From NCBI RefSeq assembly GCF_000421645.1, contig NZ_ATXK01000002.1, forward strand, positions 775,817 through 839,816: a DNA stretch of 64,000 nucleotides, given 5' to 3'. The stretch is from Aurantimonas coralicida DSM 14790. Its GTDB lineage: Bacteria; Pseudomonadota; Alphaproteobacteria; Rhizobiales; Rhizobiaceae. Positions 53,797 to 62,477 of the stretch are shown piece by piece (position 1 is the first letter of the stretch; every line of letters begins with the position of its first letter). The notes beneath the pieces are model-generated. The model was not told the origin of the DNA, searched no databases, and saw only the letters and a list, made by a program, of their open reading frames with translations. The translations under genes and the position numbers were made by a program.

Positions 53797-55392
53797 ATGA
53801 CGAACCTGAAGAGCGTACTTCTGGCCGCGACGGCCATGGGCATGATGGCTGGCGCCGCTCACGCCCAGTCGAATGGAAACACCGCCGACGTCGAGCAGAT
53901 CCAGCAGGGCAACACCGCTGCCGTCAACCAGTCGGGTAGCGCCGACAACGAAGCGTTTCTTCTTCAGAACGGCACCACCAACGACGCCGACATCCGGCAG
54001 TCCGGTGTGGGCGGCAACATCGCCGGCGTTGACGGCAATGCCATGACCCAGACGGGCGCGTCGAACGTCCTCGACGTCAACCAGGCCGGTTCGGGCAACG
54101 AGATCGGCACCGGCACCGCCGGCGTCGACCAGACCGTCGGCCGGAACGATGCGACTCTCACCCAGACCGGCACGGACAACACCATCAGCAACGTCCAGCA
54201 GGCGGGTCGCGGCACCAGCGGCACCAACGTCCTGACGATCGTGCAGGGTGCGACCCTGAACACCGTGACCACCGCCAGCCAGACTGGTCGGAACAACGAG
54301 GGTTCGATCACCCAGGATGGCGGCGGCAACCTGGTCACCTCGTTCTCGCAGACCGAGGTTCCCGGCACCGTCTTCGGTATCCCGGTCACGACCCGTCCTG
54401 GCAATGAGGCGACCGTCACGCAGTCGGGCGAAGGCAACATCCTCGCCTCGGTCAGCCAGCGCAGCGACCGTCTCGGCAGCAAGAACACGCTGACCATCGA
54501 CATGTCCGGTGACGGCAATGGCGGCGGCGGACTCTCCGGCCAGGCCGCCGCCTCCGGGGCGACCGCGAGCACCCTGTCGCAGACCGGCGAAGGCAACGCG
54601 ATCGGCATGCTCGTCTCCGGCACGGGCGCCCAGTTCGGCGTCACCCAGAGCGGCTCCGACAACGCGGCGACCGGCATCACCCTCGCCGGCACGAACAACC
54701 AGCTCGGCATCCGTCAGATCGGTACCGAGAATGCCGTAAGCCTCTCCACGATCGCCGGCCTCGCCAACAATGTCGGCATCGAGCAGTTCGATTTCGGCAA
54801 CGACGCCAGCGTCTCGATCAACGGGGTTTCCAACGGCAACCAGGTGGGCATCAGCCAGGACGGCCCGATTGGCAGCTTCGGCCGGACGAACGACGCCACG
54901 GTGACCATCAACAACGGCTCGGACAACACGTTCACGGTCCAGCAGACGTCGTCGTTGTTCGGCGGCAACAACACCGCCACCGTCTCGCTCACCGCCGGCA
55001 ACAGCAACCAGCTGAACATCGACCAGACCGGCTCGTTCTTCGGCGAGCGCAACGAGGCGACCGTCACCCTCTGGGGCAGCTTCAACAACGTCGGCGCCTT
55101 CGGCGGTAACGATGCCGGCTCGCTCGGCCTAACCGCCGGCAACCTGATCCAGACCGGCGCGGGCAACGACATCACCATGAGTGTCGGTGACGCCGGAGCC
55201 TCGAACGGCAACGTCTTCGCCTTCTCCCAGATCGGCGATGACAACATGATCGACGGCTCGATCAACGGCAACGGCGGTGCCGGAACCGGCATCAGCACGG
55301 GCAACCAGGCCGCGGTCGTTCAGGCCGGCAACGGCAACAGCGCGACCTTCAGCCAGACCGGCTCGGGCAACGTCCTCGGCGTCAGCCAGTAA
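53797..55392 (+). CDS. curlin-repeat amyloid protein 1
   Basis: 531 residues. A signal peptide ends at AHAQS (about 24). The rest is a long run of imperfect curlin-type repeats of the form xQxGxxNxAxxxQ (e.g. IQQGNTAAVNQSGSADNEAF, LTQTGTDNTISNVQQAG). The C-terminus is GNQAAVVQAGNGNSATFSQT and then GSGNVLGVSQ, a signature repeated in other curlins here. It is far longer than E. coli CsgA (about 150). Predicted secreted by CsgG to form amyloid fibres. The start follows a weak site (AGGGG). Confidence 0.87.
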   Translation: MTNLKSVLLAATAMGMMAGAAHAQSNGNTADVEQIQQGNTAAVNQSGSADNEAFLLQNGTTNDADIRQSGVGGNIAGVDGNAMTQTGASNVLDVNQAGSGNEIGTGTAGVDQTVGRNDATLTQTGTDNTISNVQQAGRGTSGTNVLTIVQGATLNTVTTASQTGRNNEGSITQDGGGNLVTSFSQTEVPGTVFGIPVTTRPGNEATVTQSGEGNILASVSQRSDRLGSKNTLTIDMSGDGNGGGGLSGQAAASGATASTLSQTGEGNAIGMLVSGTGAQFGVTQSGSDNAATGITLAGTNNQLGIRQIGTENAVSLSTIAGLANNVGIEQFDFGNDASVSINGVSNGNQVGISQDGPIGSFGRTNDATVTINNGSDNTFTVQQTSSLFGGNNTATVSLTAGNSNQLNIDQTGSFFGERNEATVTLWGSFNNVGAFGGNDAGSLGLTAGNLIQTGAGNDITMSVGDAGASNGNVFAFSQIGDDNMIDGSINGNGGAGTGISTGNQAAVVQAGNGNSATFSQTGSGNVLGVSQ

Positions 55393-55400
55393 GTCCCGCG

Positions 55401-55423
55401 AAGGGGCGGCTCAGCCGCCCCTT
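55401..55423 (+). other. intercistronic hairpin 1 (GGGGCGGC type)
   Basis: AAGGGGCGGC pairs perfectly with GCCGCCCCTT around a TCA loop. A mixed CCTTGCC tract follows, not a T run. Similar hairpins follow the next two curlin genes. Confidence 0.65.
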
Positions 55424-55515
55424 CCTTGCCTCATCCCATTTCATAGCCGGCGTTGCGGCCGTGCCTCACCCCGCCGAAGGCGGCCAGGCCAAGCCCCTCG
55501 TCGAAGGAGCCGATC

Positions 55516-56616
55516 ATGAAGAAGTCCCTCAAGGCGACGCTGCTCTCGGCGTCCATCCTCGCCCTCGGCGCCGGCAGCGCGTTCGCCGACGACAACGACG
55601 CCTTCACCCTGCAGTCGGGCACGGACAATACCGCTCTCATCCAGCAGAGCGGGTCGGGCAACCAGGTCGGTCTTGCGCCGGTCGCGCAGAACGCAACGCA
55701 GGCCGGCAGCGGCAACATGCTGTCGATCAAGCAGCTCGGGTCCACCAGCCAGGTCGGAACGGGCACGCTCGGCGTCGACCAGACCGGCACCAAGAACAAG
55801 CTGACGATCATCCAGTTCGCCGGATCGAACGGCAATGCAGTGCTGAACGTGCAGCAGACCGCGAACTTCACGACCAACTCGACCTCGACGAACGTCGCAT
55901 CGGTCTCCCAGACCGGCGGGACCGGCAATGTCGTCGACACGATCTCGCAGACGATGACCGCCGCCGGCCCGCAGAACTTCATGACCATCGTCCAGGACGG
56001 CTCCTCCAACGGCGTCGGCGGCTTCCAGCGGTTCAGCTTGGCCGCCGAATTCGCCGCGCAGAACGGACTGCAGCTCGCCTCGGTCTCGCAGAGCGGCGCG
56101 AACAACAACTTCAACTATCGTGCTGACGGCAACTCGAACCAGTTCGCCGTGCGCCAGACGGGCGGCAATACCTCGCTCGTCGCTTCCGTGGTCGGCGACT
56201 CGAACCAGCTCCTGGCGCGTCAGGCAAACGGCGCGGTGGCAACCGCCACCATCGCCGGCGACAGCAACGCGCTGGTCTTCAACCAGGGCGGCGCCGGGAT
56301 CATCGCGGATGTCACCATCACTGGCGACCTCAACAACAGCAACGGCCTTGGCGGCTTCTCCGGCGACGCCCGCTCGGCGGCCTACGGCTTCCAGCGTCCG
56401 GGGCTGATCCAGCAGTTCGGCTCGAACCAGCTCGTCTCGCTCGACGTCGATGGCGACTCCAACCGCTTCTCGGTCAACCAGGCCAATCGCGGCAACCGCG
56501 CCACGGGCAGCATCGCGGGCGACGGCAACCAGGCCGTCGTCAACCAGGACGGGGTCTCGAACACCGCGACCTTCTCGCAGGTCGGATCCGGCAACACCCT
56601 CGGCGTGAGGCAGTGA
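55516..56616 (+). CDS. curlin-repeat amyloid protein 2
   Basis: 366 residues. The signal peptide MKKSLKATLLSASILALGAG is nearly identical in DNA and protein to that of the next paralogue. Mature curlin repeats start at NDAFTLQSGTDNTALIQQSG, and the C-terminus is GNQAVVNQDGVSNTATFSQV and then GSGNTLGVRQ. Gln and Asn are spaced as in amyloidogenic CsgA repeats. An AAGGAG site precedes the ATG at 55516. It probably assembles with the neighbouring paralogues. Confidence 0.88.
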   Translation: MKKSLKATLLSASILALGAGSAFADDNDAFTLQSGTDNTALIQQSGSGNQVGLAPVAQNATQAGSGNMLSIKQLGSTSQVGTGTLGVDQTGTKNKLTIIQFAGSNGNAVLNVQQTANFTTNSTSTNVASVSQTGGTGNVVDTISQTMTAAGPQNFMTIVQDGSSNGVGGFQRFSLAAEFAAQNGLQLASVSQSGANNNFNYRADGNSNQFAVRQTGGNTSLVASVVGDSNQLLARQANGAVATATIAGDSNALVFNQGGAGIIADVTITGDLNNSNGLGGFSGDARSAAYGFQRPGLIQQFGSNQLVSLDVDGDSNRFSVNQANRGNRATGSIAGDGNQAVVNQDGVSNTATFSQVGSGNTLGVRQ

Positions 56617-56624
56617 TCAGCCGG

Positions 56625-56646
56625 GGGGCGGCCTTCAGGCTGCCCC
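56625..56646 (+). other. intercistronic hairpin 2 (GGGGCGGC type)
   Basis: GGGGCGGCC pairs with GGCTGCCCC (one G-T) around TTCA. It is in the same position after the stop codon as hairpin 1. Confidence 0.6.
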
Positions 56647-56740
56647 TCGTCCCCTTGACCCGTTTCACCAGCGCGCTGCGGCAGTGCCTCGAACCGCGAC
56701 AGCGGTCAGGCCGATGCCCTCGCCAGCAAAGGAAAAGATC

Positions 56741-58162
56741 ATGAAGAAGTCCCTCAAGGCGACGCTGCTCTCGGCGTCCATCCTCGCCCTCGGCGCCAGC
56801 ATCGCCTTCGCCGACGACAACGACGCTTTCACCCTGCAGTCGGGCCAGGACAACACTGGCCTCGTCCTTCAGAGCGGCGTCGGCAGCAACGTCGCCGGCT
56901 CCAGCGATCACGCCATCACTCAGGACGGCGACGACAACACGCTGCGGATCGAGCAGATCGCGGACGACATCCGGGGCGGCCGGCAGAACTTCGTCGGCGC
57001 CGGTTCGGTGGACGCTGTCGACAATGATTACGCCGGCTTCCTGCAGCAGGGAGACGACAACACCGCCACGATCCGCCAGGACGGCGACCGGAACCGCGTC
57101 TTCCAGCTCAAGCAGATCGGGAACGACAACGGCGCGACTGTGAGCCAGACCGGCAGCTTCAACGGCGTCACATCGATTTCCCAGTCGAGCGACGGCAACA
57201 GCGTGTCGGTCACCCAGACCGGCAGCCAGAACCTCGTCGGTCGCAGCCAGTACCGTGCGCTGCCGCGGAGCAGCCAAAACGAGACGGAGAGCGGCATCTA
57301 CCAGAACGGCGGCAACAACACGCTGACCATCTCGACGGTGGGCGATCGCAACCGCACCTACGTCGCGGCGCAGAATTCCACGGGCTTTGCCGCAGGCAAC
57401 CAGGCGAGCCTCGAGATCCTGGGCTCCGACAACGGGCAGACGGGCTTCGGCACCGGCTTCGCGGCCGGCCTCGGCATGGACTCGCGCTTCGTCGTGGCCG
57501 GACTCGAGCGCAGCGTCGTTCGGCAGACCGGCTCCAACGGCCTCGACGTCACCATCAACGGCAACGACAATGCCTATGGCTTCATCCAGACCGGGACGGC
57601 GGGTCTGACGGCCTCGGTCACGGGCTCCGACAACCAGCTCGCGGTCGGCCAGAACATCGGCATCGGCCAGGCACTGCGCGACGACGCGATCGTCACCATC
57701 ACGGGGTCGGGTAACGACGTCGGCCTGAACCAGACGACCAACAGCGGCGCCTCGGCGCGGGTATCTGCCGACATCGACATCGACGGCAGCAACAACCGGC
57801 TTGGCATCACCCAGACGCAGAACGGCAATGCAACGTCCTCGCTGGTCGTTTCGCTAGTCGGTTCCGGCAACAACGCGACGTCGCTCGGCGGCTTCACCGG
57901 CGATGCAGGGTCGATCTTCTTCAACCGGACCCCGGGCTACCTGGAGCAGGGCGGCAGCAACAACACGATGGAGCTGAAGGTGGGCGCGGTCGGTTCGCCG
58001 TCCGACAACAACCTGTTCTCGATGCGCCAGTCGTCTTCCAACAACACGATCAACGGCACGATCATGGGCAGCAACAACCAGGCCGTCGTCTCGCAGTCGG
58101 GTGGCGACATGGCGACCTTCACCCAGAACGGCAGCTTCAACAACATCGGCGTCCGGCAGTAA
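56741..58162 (+). CDS. curlin-repeat amyloid protein 3
   Basis: 473 residues. The first about 38 residues match protein 2 almost exactly (signal peptide and NDAFTLQSG start), and then the repeats diverge. The body holds imperfect curlin units (e.g. FLQQGDDNTATIRQDGDRNR, VSQTGSFNGVTSISQSSDGN). The C-terminus is NNQAVVSQSGGDMATFTQNG, then SFNNIGVRQ. A GGAAAAG site precedes the ATG. Confidence 0.87.
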   Translation: MKKSLKATLLSASILALGASIAFADDNDAFTLQSGQDNTGLVLQSGVGSNVAGSSDHAITQDGDDNTLRIEQIADDIRGGRQNFVGAGSVDAVDNDYAGFLQQGDDNTATIRQDGDRNRVFQLKQIGNDNGATVSQTGSFNGVTSISQSSDGNSVSVTQTGSQNLVGRSQYRALPRSSQNETESGIYQNGGNNTLTISTVGDRNRTYVAAQNSTGFAAGNQASLEILGSDNGQTGFGTGFAAGLGMDSRFVVAGLERSVVRQTGSNGLDVTINGNDNAYGFIQTGTAGLTASVTGSDNQLAVGQNIGIGQALRDDAIVTITGSGNDVGLNQTTNSGASARVSADIDIDGSNNRLGITQTQNGNATSSLVVSLVGSGNNATSLGGFTGDAGSIFFNRTPGYLEQGGSNNTMELKVGAVGSPSDNNLFSMRQSSSNNTINGTIMGSNNQAVVSQSGGDMATFTQNGSFNNIGVRQ

Positions 58163-58184
58163 GCCAGGCGACGAGAAACCGGTT

Positions 58185-58216
58185 GGGGCGGCTGGATGCG
58201 TGCATCCGGCCGCCCC
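58185..58216 (+). other. intercistronic hairpin 3 (GGGGCGGC type)
   Basis: GGGGCGGC...GCCGCCCC outer stem with a perfect inner GGATGC/GCATCC stem and a GT loop: the strongest of the three hairpins between curlin genes. Confidence 0.65.
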
Positions 58217-58276
58217 GCCATTCGATCCGAAGGCGGTCGAGACGGTCGATCGCATCACAGTGGCAGGAGACGTAAA

Positions 58277-59797
58277 ATGGTCCGACGGCCTTTACCCGGT
58301 TTGATGCTGATCGCGTCCGCCATGCTTGTTCCGCTTGCTGCCGCCAGCGCCCAGACCGCCGGCGACAACTCCGTCTTCATCGGCCAGACCGGCAACACCA
58401 ACGCGATCGCCATCGAGCAGGACGGCAACGGCAACGTCGTCGGCGGCCCGACGGACGGCTTGCCGCTCGGCCAGGACGGCCGCGACAACCAGATCACCAT
58501 CCGGCAGACCGGATCGAACAATTCCGTCGCCACCAACACCCGTACGGGCGTGCGGCCAAGCCTCGGGCTGGTCGCCACCGGCACCGGCCAGCTCGGCAAC
58601 CGCAACGTCATCGACATCATCCAGGACACGCCCTTCTTCGGCTTCGCCAGCACGGCGATCGAGGCGATCCAGCAGCAGGCGCTCGCCGCCTTCAGCGCCG
58701 CCGGCGCCGCCTCGAACGAGCTGGTGCTGCGCCAGTCCTCGCTGGCCGGCGCCCAGTCGGTCGGGCAGGTGATCCAGACCAACACCGCGGCCGGACCGGA
58801 CGAACGGGTCACCAACCGCGTCGCCATCACGCAGACCGGCAACATCGCCGGCGACAACACCGTGGTGACCGTCCTGCAGAACGGCGCCGGCAACGACGCC
58901 GGCATCCTCCAGACCCAGGCCGGCCAGCAGATCGGGACGGTCCGGCAGATCGGCACCGAGAACGCCGCCGGGATCGAGCAGTCCAACGGCCTCGACAACG
59001 CCGTCCTCAGCGTCGAGCAGAGCGGCATCCTCAACCGCTTGGAACTGCTGCAGAGCGGCTCGCGCAACCAGGTCGCGCAGATCCTGCAGAACAACGACGG
59101 CGTCGGGATCTCCGGCAACAGGGTCACCCTGACGCTCGCCGGCAGCGACAATGGCGGCAACGGCGCCACCGACAATTTCAGCATCATCCGCAACGCCGCG
59201 GCCGTCTACCAGGCCATGATCTTGCAGATCGGCGACGACAACAGCGTCAGCTACGTCACCTCCGACGACAGCACCGGGAACCTCTACGGCGTCTCGCAGG
59301 AAGGCGACGGCAACGGCGCGACCGGCACCGTGTCGGGTGACGAGAACGAGATGGCGGTCCGGCAGATCGGCGACGACAACAGCTTCACCTTCCTGCAGGA
59401 CGGCACGGCGAACGCCGCCGCGGCGGACTTCGCCGGGGAGCGCAACCAGGCCGCCCTCAGGCAGAACGGCACCGGCAATCTCGCGGTCGTCTCGATCAGC
59501 GGCAACAGCAACAACGCCCTGCAGGTAACCGGCTTCACCGGCGACCGCCTGGCGGTGGCCACCGCCGAGGGGCTGAAGCCCGGCGACATCGTGCAGGCCG
59601 GCACGCTCAACACGGTGGACGTCATCGTCACCGGCGACCTGAACGCCTTCGCCTTCTCGCAGAAGGACCAGGACAACCGGATCTACGGCCTCGTCTCGGG
59701 CACCGGGAACCAGGCCGTGGTGACCCAGGCGGGAACTGCAAACGTTGCGTCTTTTTCGCAGCGAGGAAAGGGGAACGGCCTGGTGATTCAGCAGTAG
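58277..59797 (+). CDS. curlin-repeat amyloid protein 4
   Basis: 506 residues. A signal peptide ends at SAQT (about 27). Curlin repeats open with VFIGQTGNTNAIAIEQDGNG and end with GNQAVVTQAGTANVASFSQR, then GKGNGLVIQQ. Codon use is strongly GC-biased, like its neighbours. A GGAG site precedes the ATG at 58277. Clearly related to proteins 1-3 but with its own signal peptide. Confidence 0.87.
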   Translation: MVRRPLPGLMLIASAMLVPLAAASAQTAGDNSVFIGQTGNTNAIAIEQDGNGNVVGGPTDGLPLGQDGRDNQITIRQTGSNNSVATNTRTGVRPSLGLVATGTGQLGNRNVIDIIQDTPFFGFASTAIEAIQQQALAAFSAAGAASNELVLRQSSLAGAQSVGQVIQTNTAAGPDERVTNRVAITQTGNIAGDNTVVTVLQNGAGNDAGILQTQAGQQIGTVRQIGTENAAGIEQSNGLDNAVLSVEQSGILNRLELLQSGSRNQVAQILQNNDGVGISGNRVTLTLAGSDNGGNGATDNFSIIRNAAAVYQAMILQIGDDNSVSYVTSDDSTGNLYGVSQEGDGNGATGTVSGDENEMAVRQIGDDNSFTFLQDGTANAAAADFAGERNQAALRQNGTGNLAVVSISGNSNNALQVTGFTGDRLAVATAEGLKPGDIVQAGTLNTVDVIVTGDLNAFAFSQKDQDNRIYGLVSGTGNQAVVTQAGTANVASFSQRGKGNGLVIQQ

Positions 59798-59921
59798 AAG
59801 CCGACAATGCGCCGCCGATGTGCGGAAAATGCTGCTGTTGCTCAAAATTCCAGAGGTGGGCGAAAAATGTTATTAAGGCTTGCGCGCCATAATCCGGGTA
59901 AGATCAACCCGGAGCAGTTCG

Positions 59922-60422
59922 ATGTATCGGATGCGTGCATGCCTCACTGTCGCGGTCCTGTTGACGACCTTTCCGGCCGCGGCCGACAATTCTCTTGTGA
60001 TCCTGACGGATCCGAATTCGCTGAACGCTACGGAACTGACGATCGCCGGCAGCGGCAACGGCCTCAGCATCTTACAGGAAGTCCCGCTGAGCGCCGCCGT
60101 GACGAACAAGGTCCGCGTCAGCCTGACGGGCGACCGCAATGGCGGTCCGGTGGGGTCGACCTTCACCAGTGCGGCCTTGAGCTCCGGCCTGATGCCGGGC
60201 ACGCTGACGCAGCGCGGACAGGGCAACATGATGAGCCTCGACGTAATAGGCTCGAGCAATCTCTTCGCCATGCTGCAGCAGGGCGACGGCAACACCATCG
60301 TCGGCTCGATCTCGGGCATCGGCAACCAGGCGGCCGTCCAGCAGTTCGGCGGCAACAACTTCGCCTCCTTCTCCCAGACCGGGATGGGGAACAATGTCAG
60401 CATCACCCAGAGGTCCCGCTAA
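59922..60422 (+). CDS. short curlin-repeat protein 5 (possible minor subunit)
   Basis: 166 residues. A signal peptide ends at FPAAAD. The mature part starts with a non-repeat segment (LVILTDPNSLNATELTIAGS) and then a few curlin repeats, ending GNQAAVQQFGGNNFASFSQT and GMGNNVSITQRSR, the shared C-terminal signature. Its small size, like CsgA/CsgB, makes it a candidate minor or nucleating subunit. GGAG lies eight bases before the ATG at 59922; an alternative ATG is three codons on. Confidence 0.78.
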   Translation: MYRMRACLTVAVLLTTFPAAADNSLVILTDPNSLNATELTIAGSGNGLSILQEVPLSAAVTNKVRVSLTGDRNGGPVGSTFTSAALSSGLMPGTLTQRGQGNMMSLDVIGSSNLFAMLQQGDGNTIVGSISGIGNQAAVQQFGGNNFASFSQTGMGNNVSITQRSR

Positions 60423-60454
60423 GGCAGGGATCTCGCATTCGGAAAGGTTCCGGC

Positions 60455-61240
60455 ATGCGTCCCTCCCTTCTTGGCTCAGCCATCGCGGCCCTGGCCATGT
60501 GGTCCGCGGTCGTTCCGGCGAGCGCCGAGGACAACACGCTGACGATCCTGCAGACCGGCACGGGCAACTCGCTCTTCGTTGACCAGTCGCAAGCCAGCGG
60601 CAGCACGGTCGGCGGCCTCTCGCTCGGTCGGTTCGGAAGCCTTCTCAGCCTCGACGAGAGCTCGTCGCAGCTGGGCGGCAACAACCGCGCCACGATCACC
60701 GTCACCGACGACGGCGCAGATGCAGTCGCGAACGGCGGCGAGGTCTATCTCTACCAGAACAACACCGGCCAGACCGTCGGGGCGACCCAGCCGGGCGGGG
60801 CCCGTGTCGGCAACCTCGACGGAGCCAACGTCGCGACCATCAACGCCCTCAACGGCAGCAACGCGCTCGTCGGCCAGTACGGCGTCGGCAACAATGCCAC
60901 GGTCAACGTCACGGGCCCGCTTTCCGGCACCCTGACCGGCGGCGAGGCCATCAACGGGACGGTCATCCAGGTCGGCAACGGCAATCTCGGCAGCGTCAAC
61001 GCCGGCGCCGGCACGCAGGGCACCGTCGTCCAGCTCGGCAGCGGCAACACCAACGAGCTCAACATCGAAGGCTCCCCGCCGGGCACGTCGGTCGTCTACA
61101 CCCAGATCGGCAACAACCTGACGCCGGGGACCAGCGCCCAGGTTTTCACCACCGTGCCGGGCACGGTGACGGTGACCCAGACCGGCTTCGGCAGCGTCGC
61201 GACCCGCGGCGCCGTGACCGTCACCCAGACCGCACGCTGA
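60455..61240 (+). CDS. curlin-like repeat protein 6 (divergent)
   Basis: 261 residues. A signal peptide ends at PASAED (about 23). Repeats are looser curlin-type (LTILQTGTGNSLFVDQSQAS, VIQVGNGNLGSVNAGAGTQG). It lacks the GNQAxVxQ C-terminal signature of the other five, ending instead in TVTVTQTGFGSVATRGAVTV. It could be a CsgB-like or fibre-capping variant. GGAAAGG precedes the ATG. An open frame on the same phase extends upstream but overlaps protein 5. Confidence 0.75.
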   Translation: MRPSLLGSAIAALAMWSAVVPASAEDNTLTILQTGTGNSLFVDQSQASGSTVGGLSLGRFGSLLSLDESSSQLGGNNRATITVTDDGADAVANGGEVYLYQNNTGQTVGATQPGGARVGNLDGANVATINALNGSNALVGQYGVGNNATVNVTGPLSGTLTGGEAINGTVIQVGNGNLGSVNAGAGTQGTVVQLGSGNTNELNIEGSPPGTSVVYTQIGNNLTPGTSAQVFTTVPGTVTVTQTGFGSVATRGAVTVTQTAR

Positions 61241-61248
61241 GTGCGGCG

Positions 61249-61626
61249 ATGCGCGCGGCAGGACGACATACGGCCCTCCTCGCCGCCGGGATCATGCTGG
61301 TGACCGGCGGTGCGAGCCGGGCGGCCGAGCCGGGCGCGATCGCGGCGATCGTGGTGGAGCCGACGGACGACGGCGTGCGGATGACCGGCCGGGCCGTGGC
61401 GCTTTCGGTTTTGTCGGTGGACGCGAAGATGACCATCGAGCGGTCGGGCAGCGGCGGCCGCACCTCGACGTCGCAGGGCGGGCGCTTCACGCTCGAAAAG
61501 GGCGAGAGTGCCGACGTGGCCACGGTCGGGCTGTCCATGGCGGCGGGCGACGCGCTCTCGGTGGAACTGGTGCTGAGCGTCGACGGCCGGACGATCGCGC
61601 GGAGCGTCGTCGAGACGGCACCGTAG
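61249..61626 (+). CDS. csgH: CsgH-like periplasmic curli chaperone
   Basis: 125 residues. The signal peptide (ends SRAAEPG) is followed by a beta-sandwich-type domain with the pattern expected of CsgH (SVDAKMTIERSGSGGRTSTS, GGRFTLEKGESADVATVGLS). Known role: CsgH, the alphaproteobacterial counterpart of CsgC, blocks premature curlin aggregation in the periplasm. It starts 6 bases after protein 6 ends. Confidence 0.82.
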   Translation: MRAAGRHTALLAAGIMLVTGGASRAAEPGAIAAIVVEPTDDGVRMTGRAVALSVLSVDAKMTIERSGSGGRTSTSQGGRFTLEKGESADVATVGLSMAAGDALSVELVLSVDGRTIARSVVETAP

Positions 61627-61745
61627 CGGACACGAGATCGACCCGTCCGGCCCGAAGCGCTTCCGGCCGGACGGTTTTCGCGAGGGACAAGCCGGACTGC
61701 CGCAAGAGAGCGCGGTCAGACGGCCAGGGACGGGGACGGGGAAGA

Positions 61746-62477
61746 ATGAACATCATGAATATTGCCGGGCTGTCGCTCGTCATGGCCCTGGCGGGCCATT
61801 CGGCGGCCAAGGCCCAGAGCGAAAGCGACTTCGTCGCCGCGTTCTCCGGCGACTGGCAGACGCTGGATCCGGCCTATTCGGACGGCGGCGCCTGTCGCGT
61901 GTCGCTGGCGTCCGAGAAGTCGGGCGCCAATTACGCGCTGACGGCGCGCAATTGCGGCGGCGACCTTGCCGGCATCGGTGGCTGGGGCATCGTCGGCAAG
62001 CAGCTCGCGCTGCTCGGCGCCGACGATCAGGTGCTGGCCCGCATGGGCGGCAACCAGATCCGCATGAGCGGCGACACCGAGACCGGCAAGGCGCTGGTCT
62101 TCGAGCGCATCCGCGAGACGGCGGTCGCGCTGGCACGGCCGGTGAACGACGAGGAATGCGTCTTCTACGGCTACACCGCGAGTTGCGCCAAGCCGGAGGA
62201 CTTCGTGCAGCCCGAGTCCGCCGCGCCCGGCGAAGCGGCCAAGGCCTCGGTGCTCGTGCGCCTCAATGTCCGGGCGGAAGCCCGCCCCGACGCCCCAATC
62301 GTCTCCACCATCCCGGCCAACACCTGCGTCGTCGTCGACCAGTGCACGACGGCGTCCGACGGGTTGTGGTGCAAGGCCCAGGTCGCCAGCTACACCGGCT
62401 GGATCCCGCAGAAGGCGGTCCGGCAGGGCCGCTGGCCGGTCCTCACCTTCGCCGGACAGTGCCAGATGGTGAACTGA
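61746..62477 (+). CDS. secreted AprI/Inh-like domain fused to SH3 domain
   Basis: 243 residues. The signal peptide ends near AKAQ. The N-terminal part (about 28-120) has the pattern of the Inh protease-inhibitor fold: FSGDWQTLDP, a Cys pair in GGACRVSLAS and TARNCGGDLA, WGIVGKQLALLGADDQVLAR. The C-terminal SH3 domain (about 165-230) contains VRLNVRAEARPDAPIVSTIP and LWCKAQVASYTGWIPQ. Inh proteins inhibit secreted RTX metalloproteases; here the domain may protect or guide envelope proteins. It follows csgH by about 120 bp and may be co-transcribed. Confidence 0.7.
   Translation: MNIMNIAGLSLVMALAGHSAAKAQSESDFVAAFSGDWQTLDPAYSDGGACRVSLASEKSGANYALTARNCGGDLAGIGGWGIVGKQLALLGADDQVLARMGGNQIRMSGDTETGKALVFERIRETAVALARPVNDEECVFYGYTASCAKPEDFVQPESAAPGEAAKASVLVRLNVRAEARPDAPIVSTIPANTCVVVDQCTTASDGLWCKAQVASYTGWIPQKAVRQGRWPVLTFAGQCQMVN

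Noticed and set aside
58292..59845. 517-codon minus-strand frame opposite curlin 4
   Set aside because: Artefact of high GC and repeat structure of the curlin gene; composition is that of an antisense frame.
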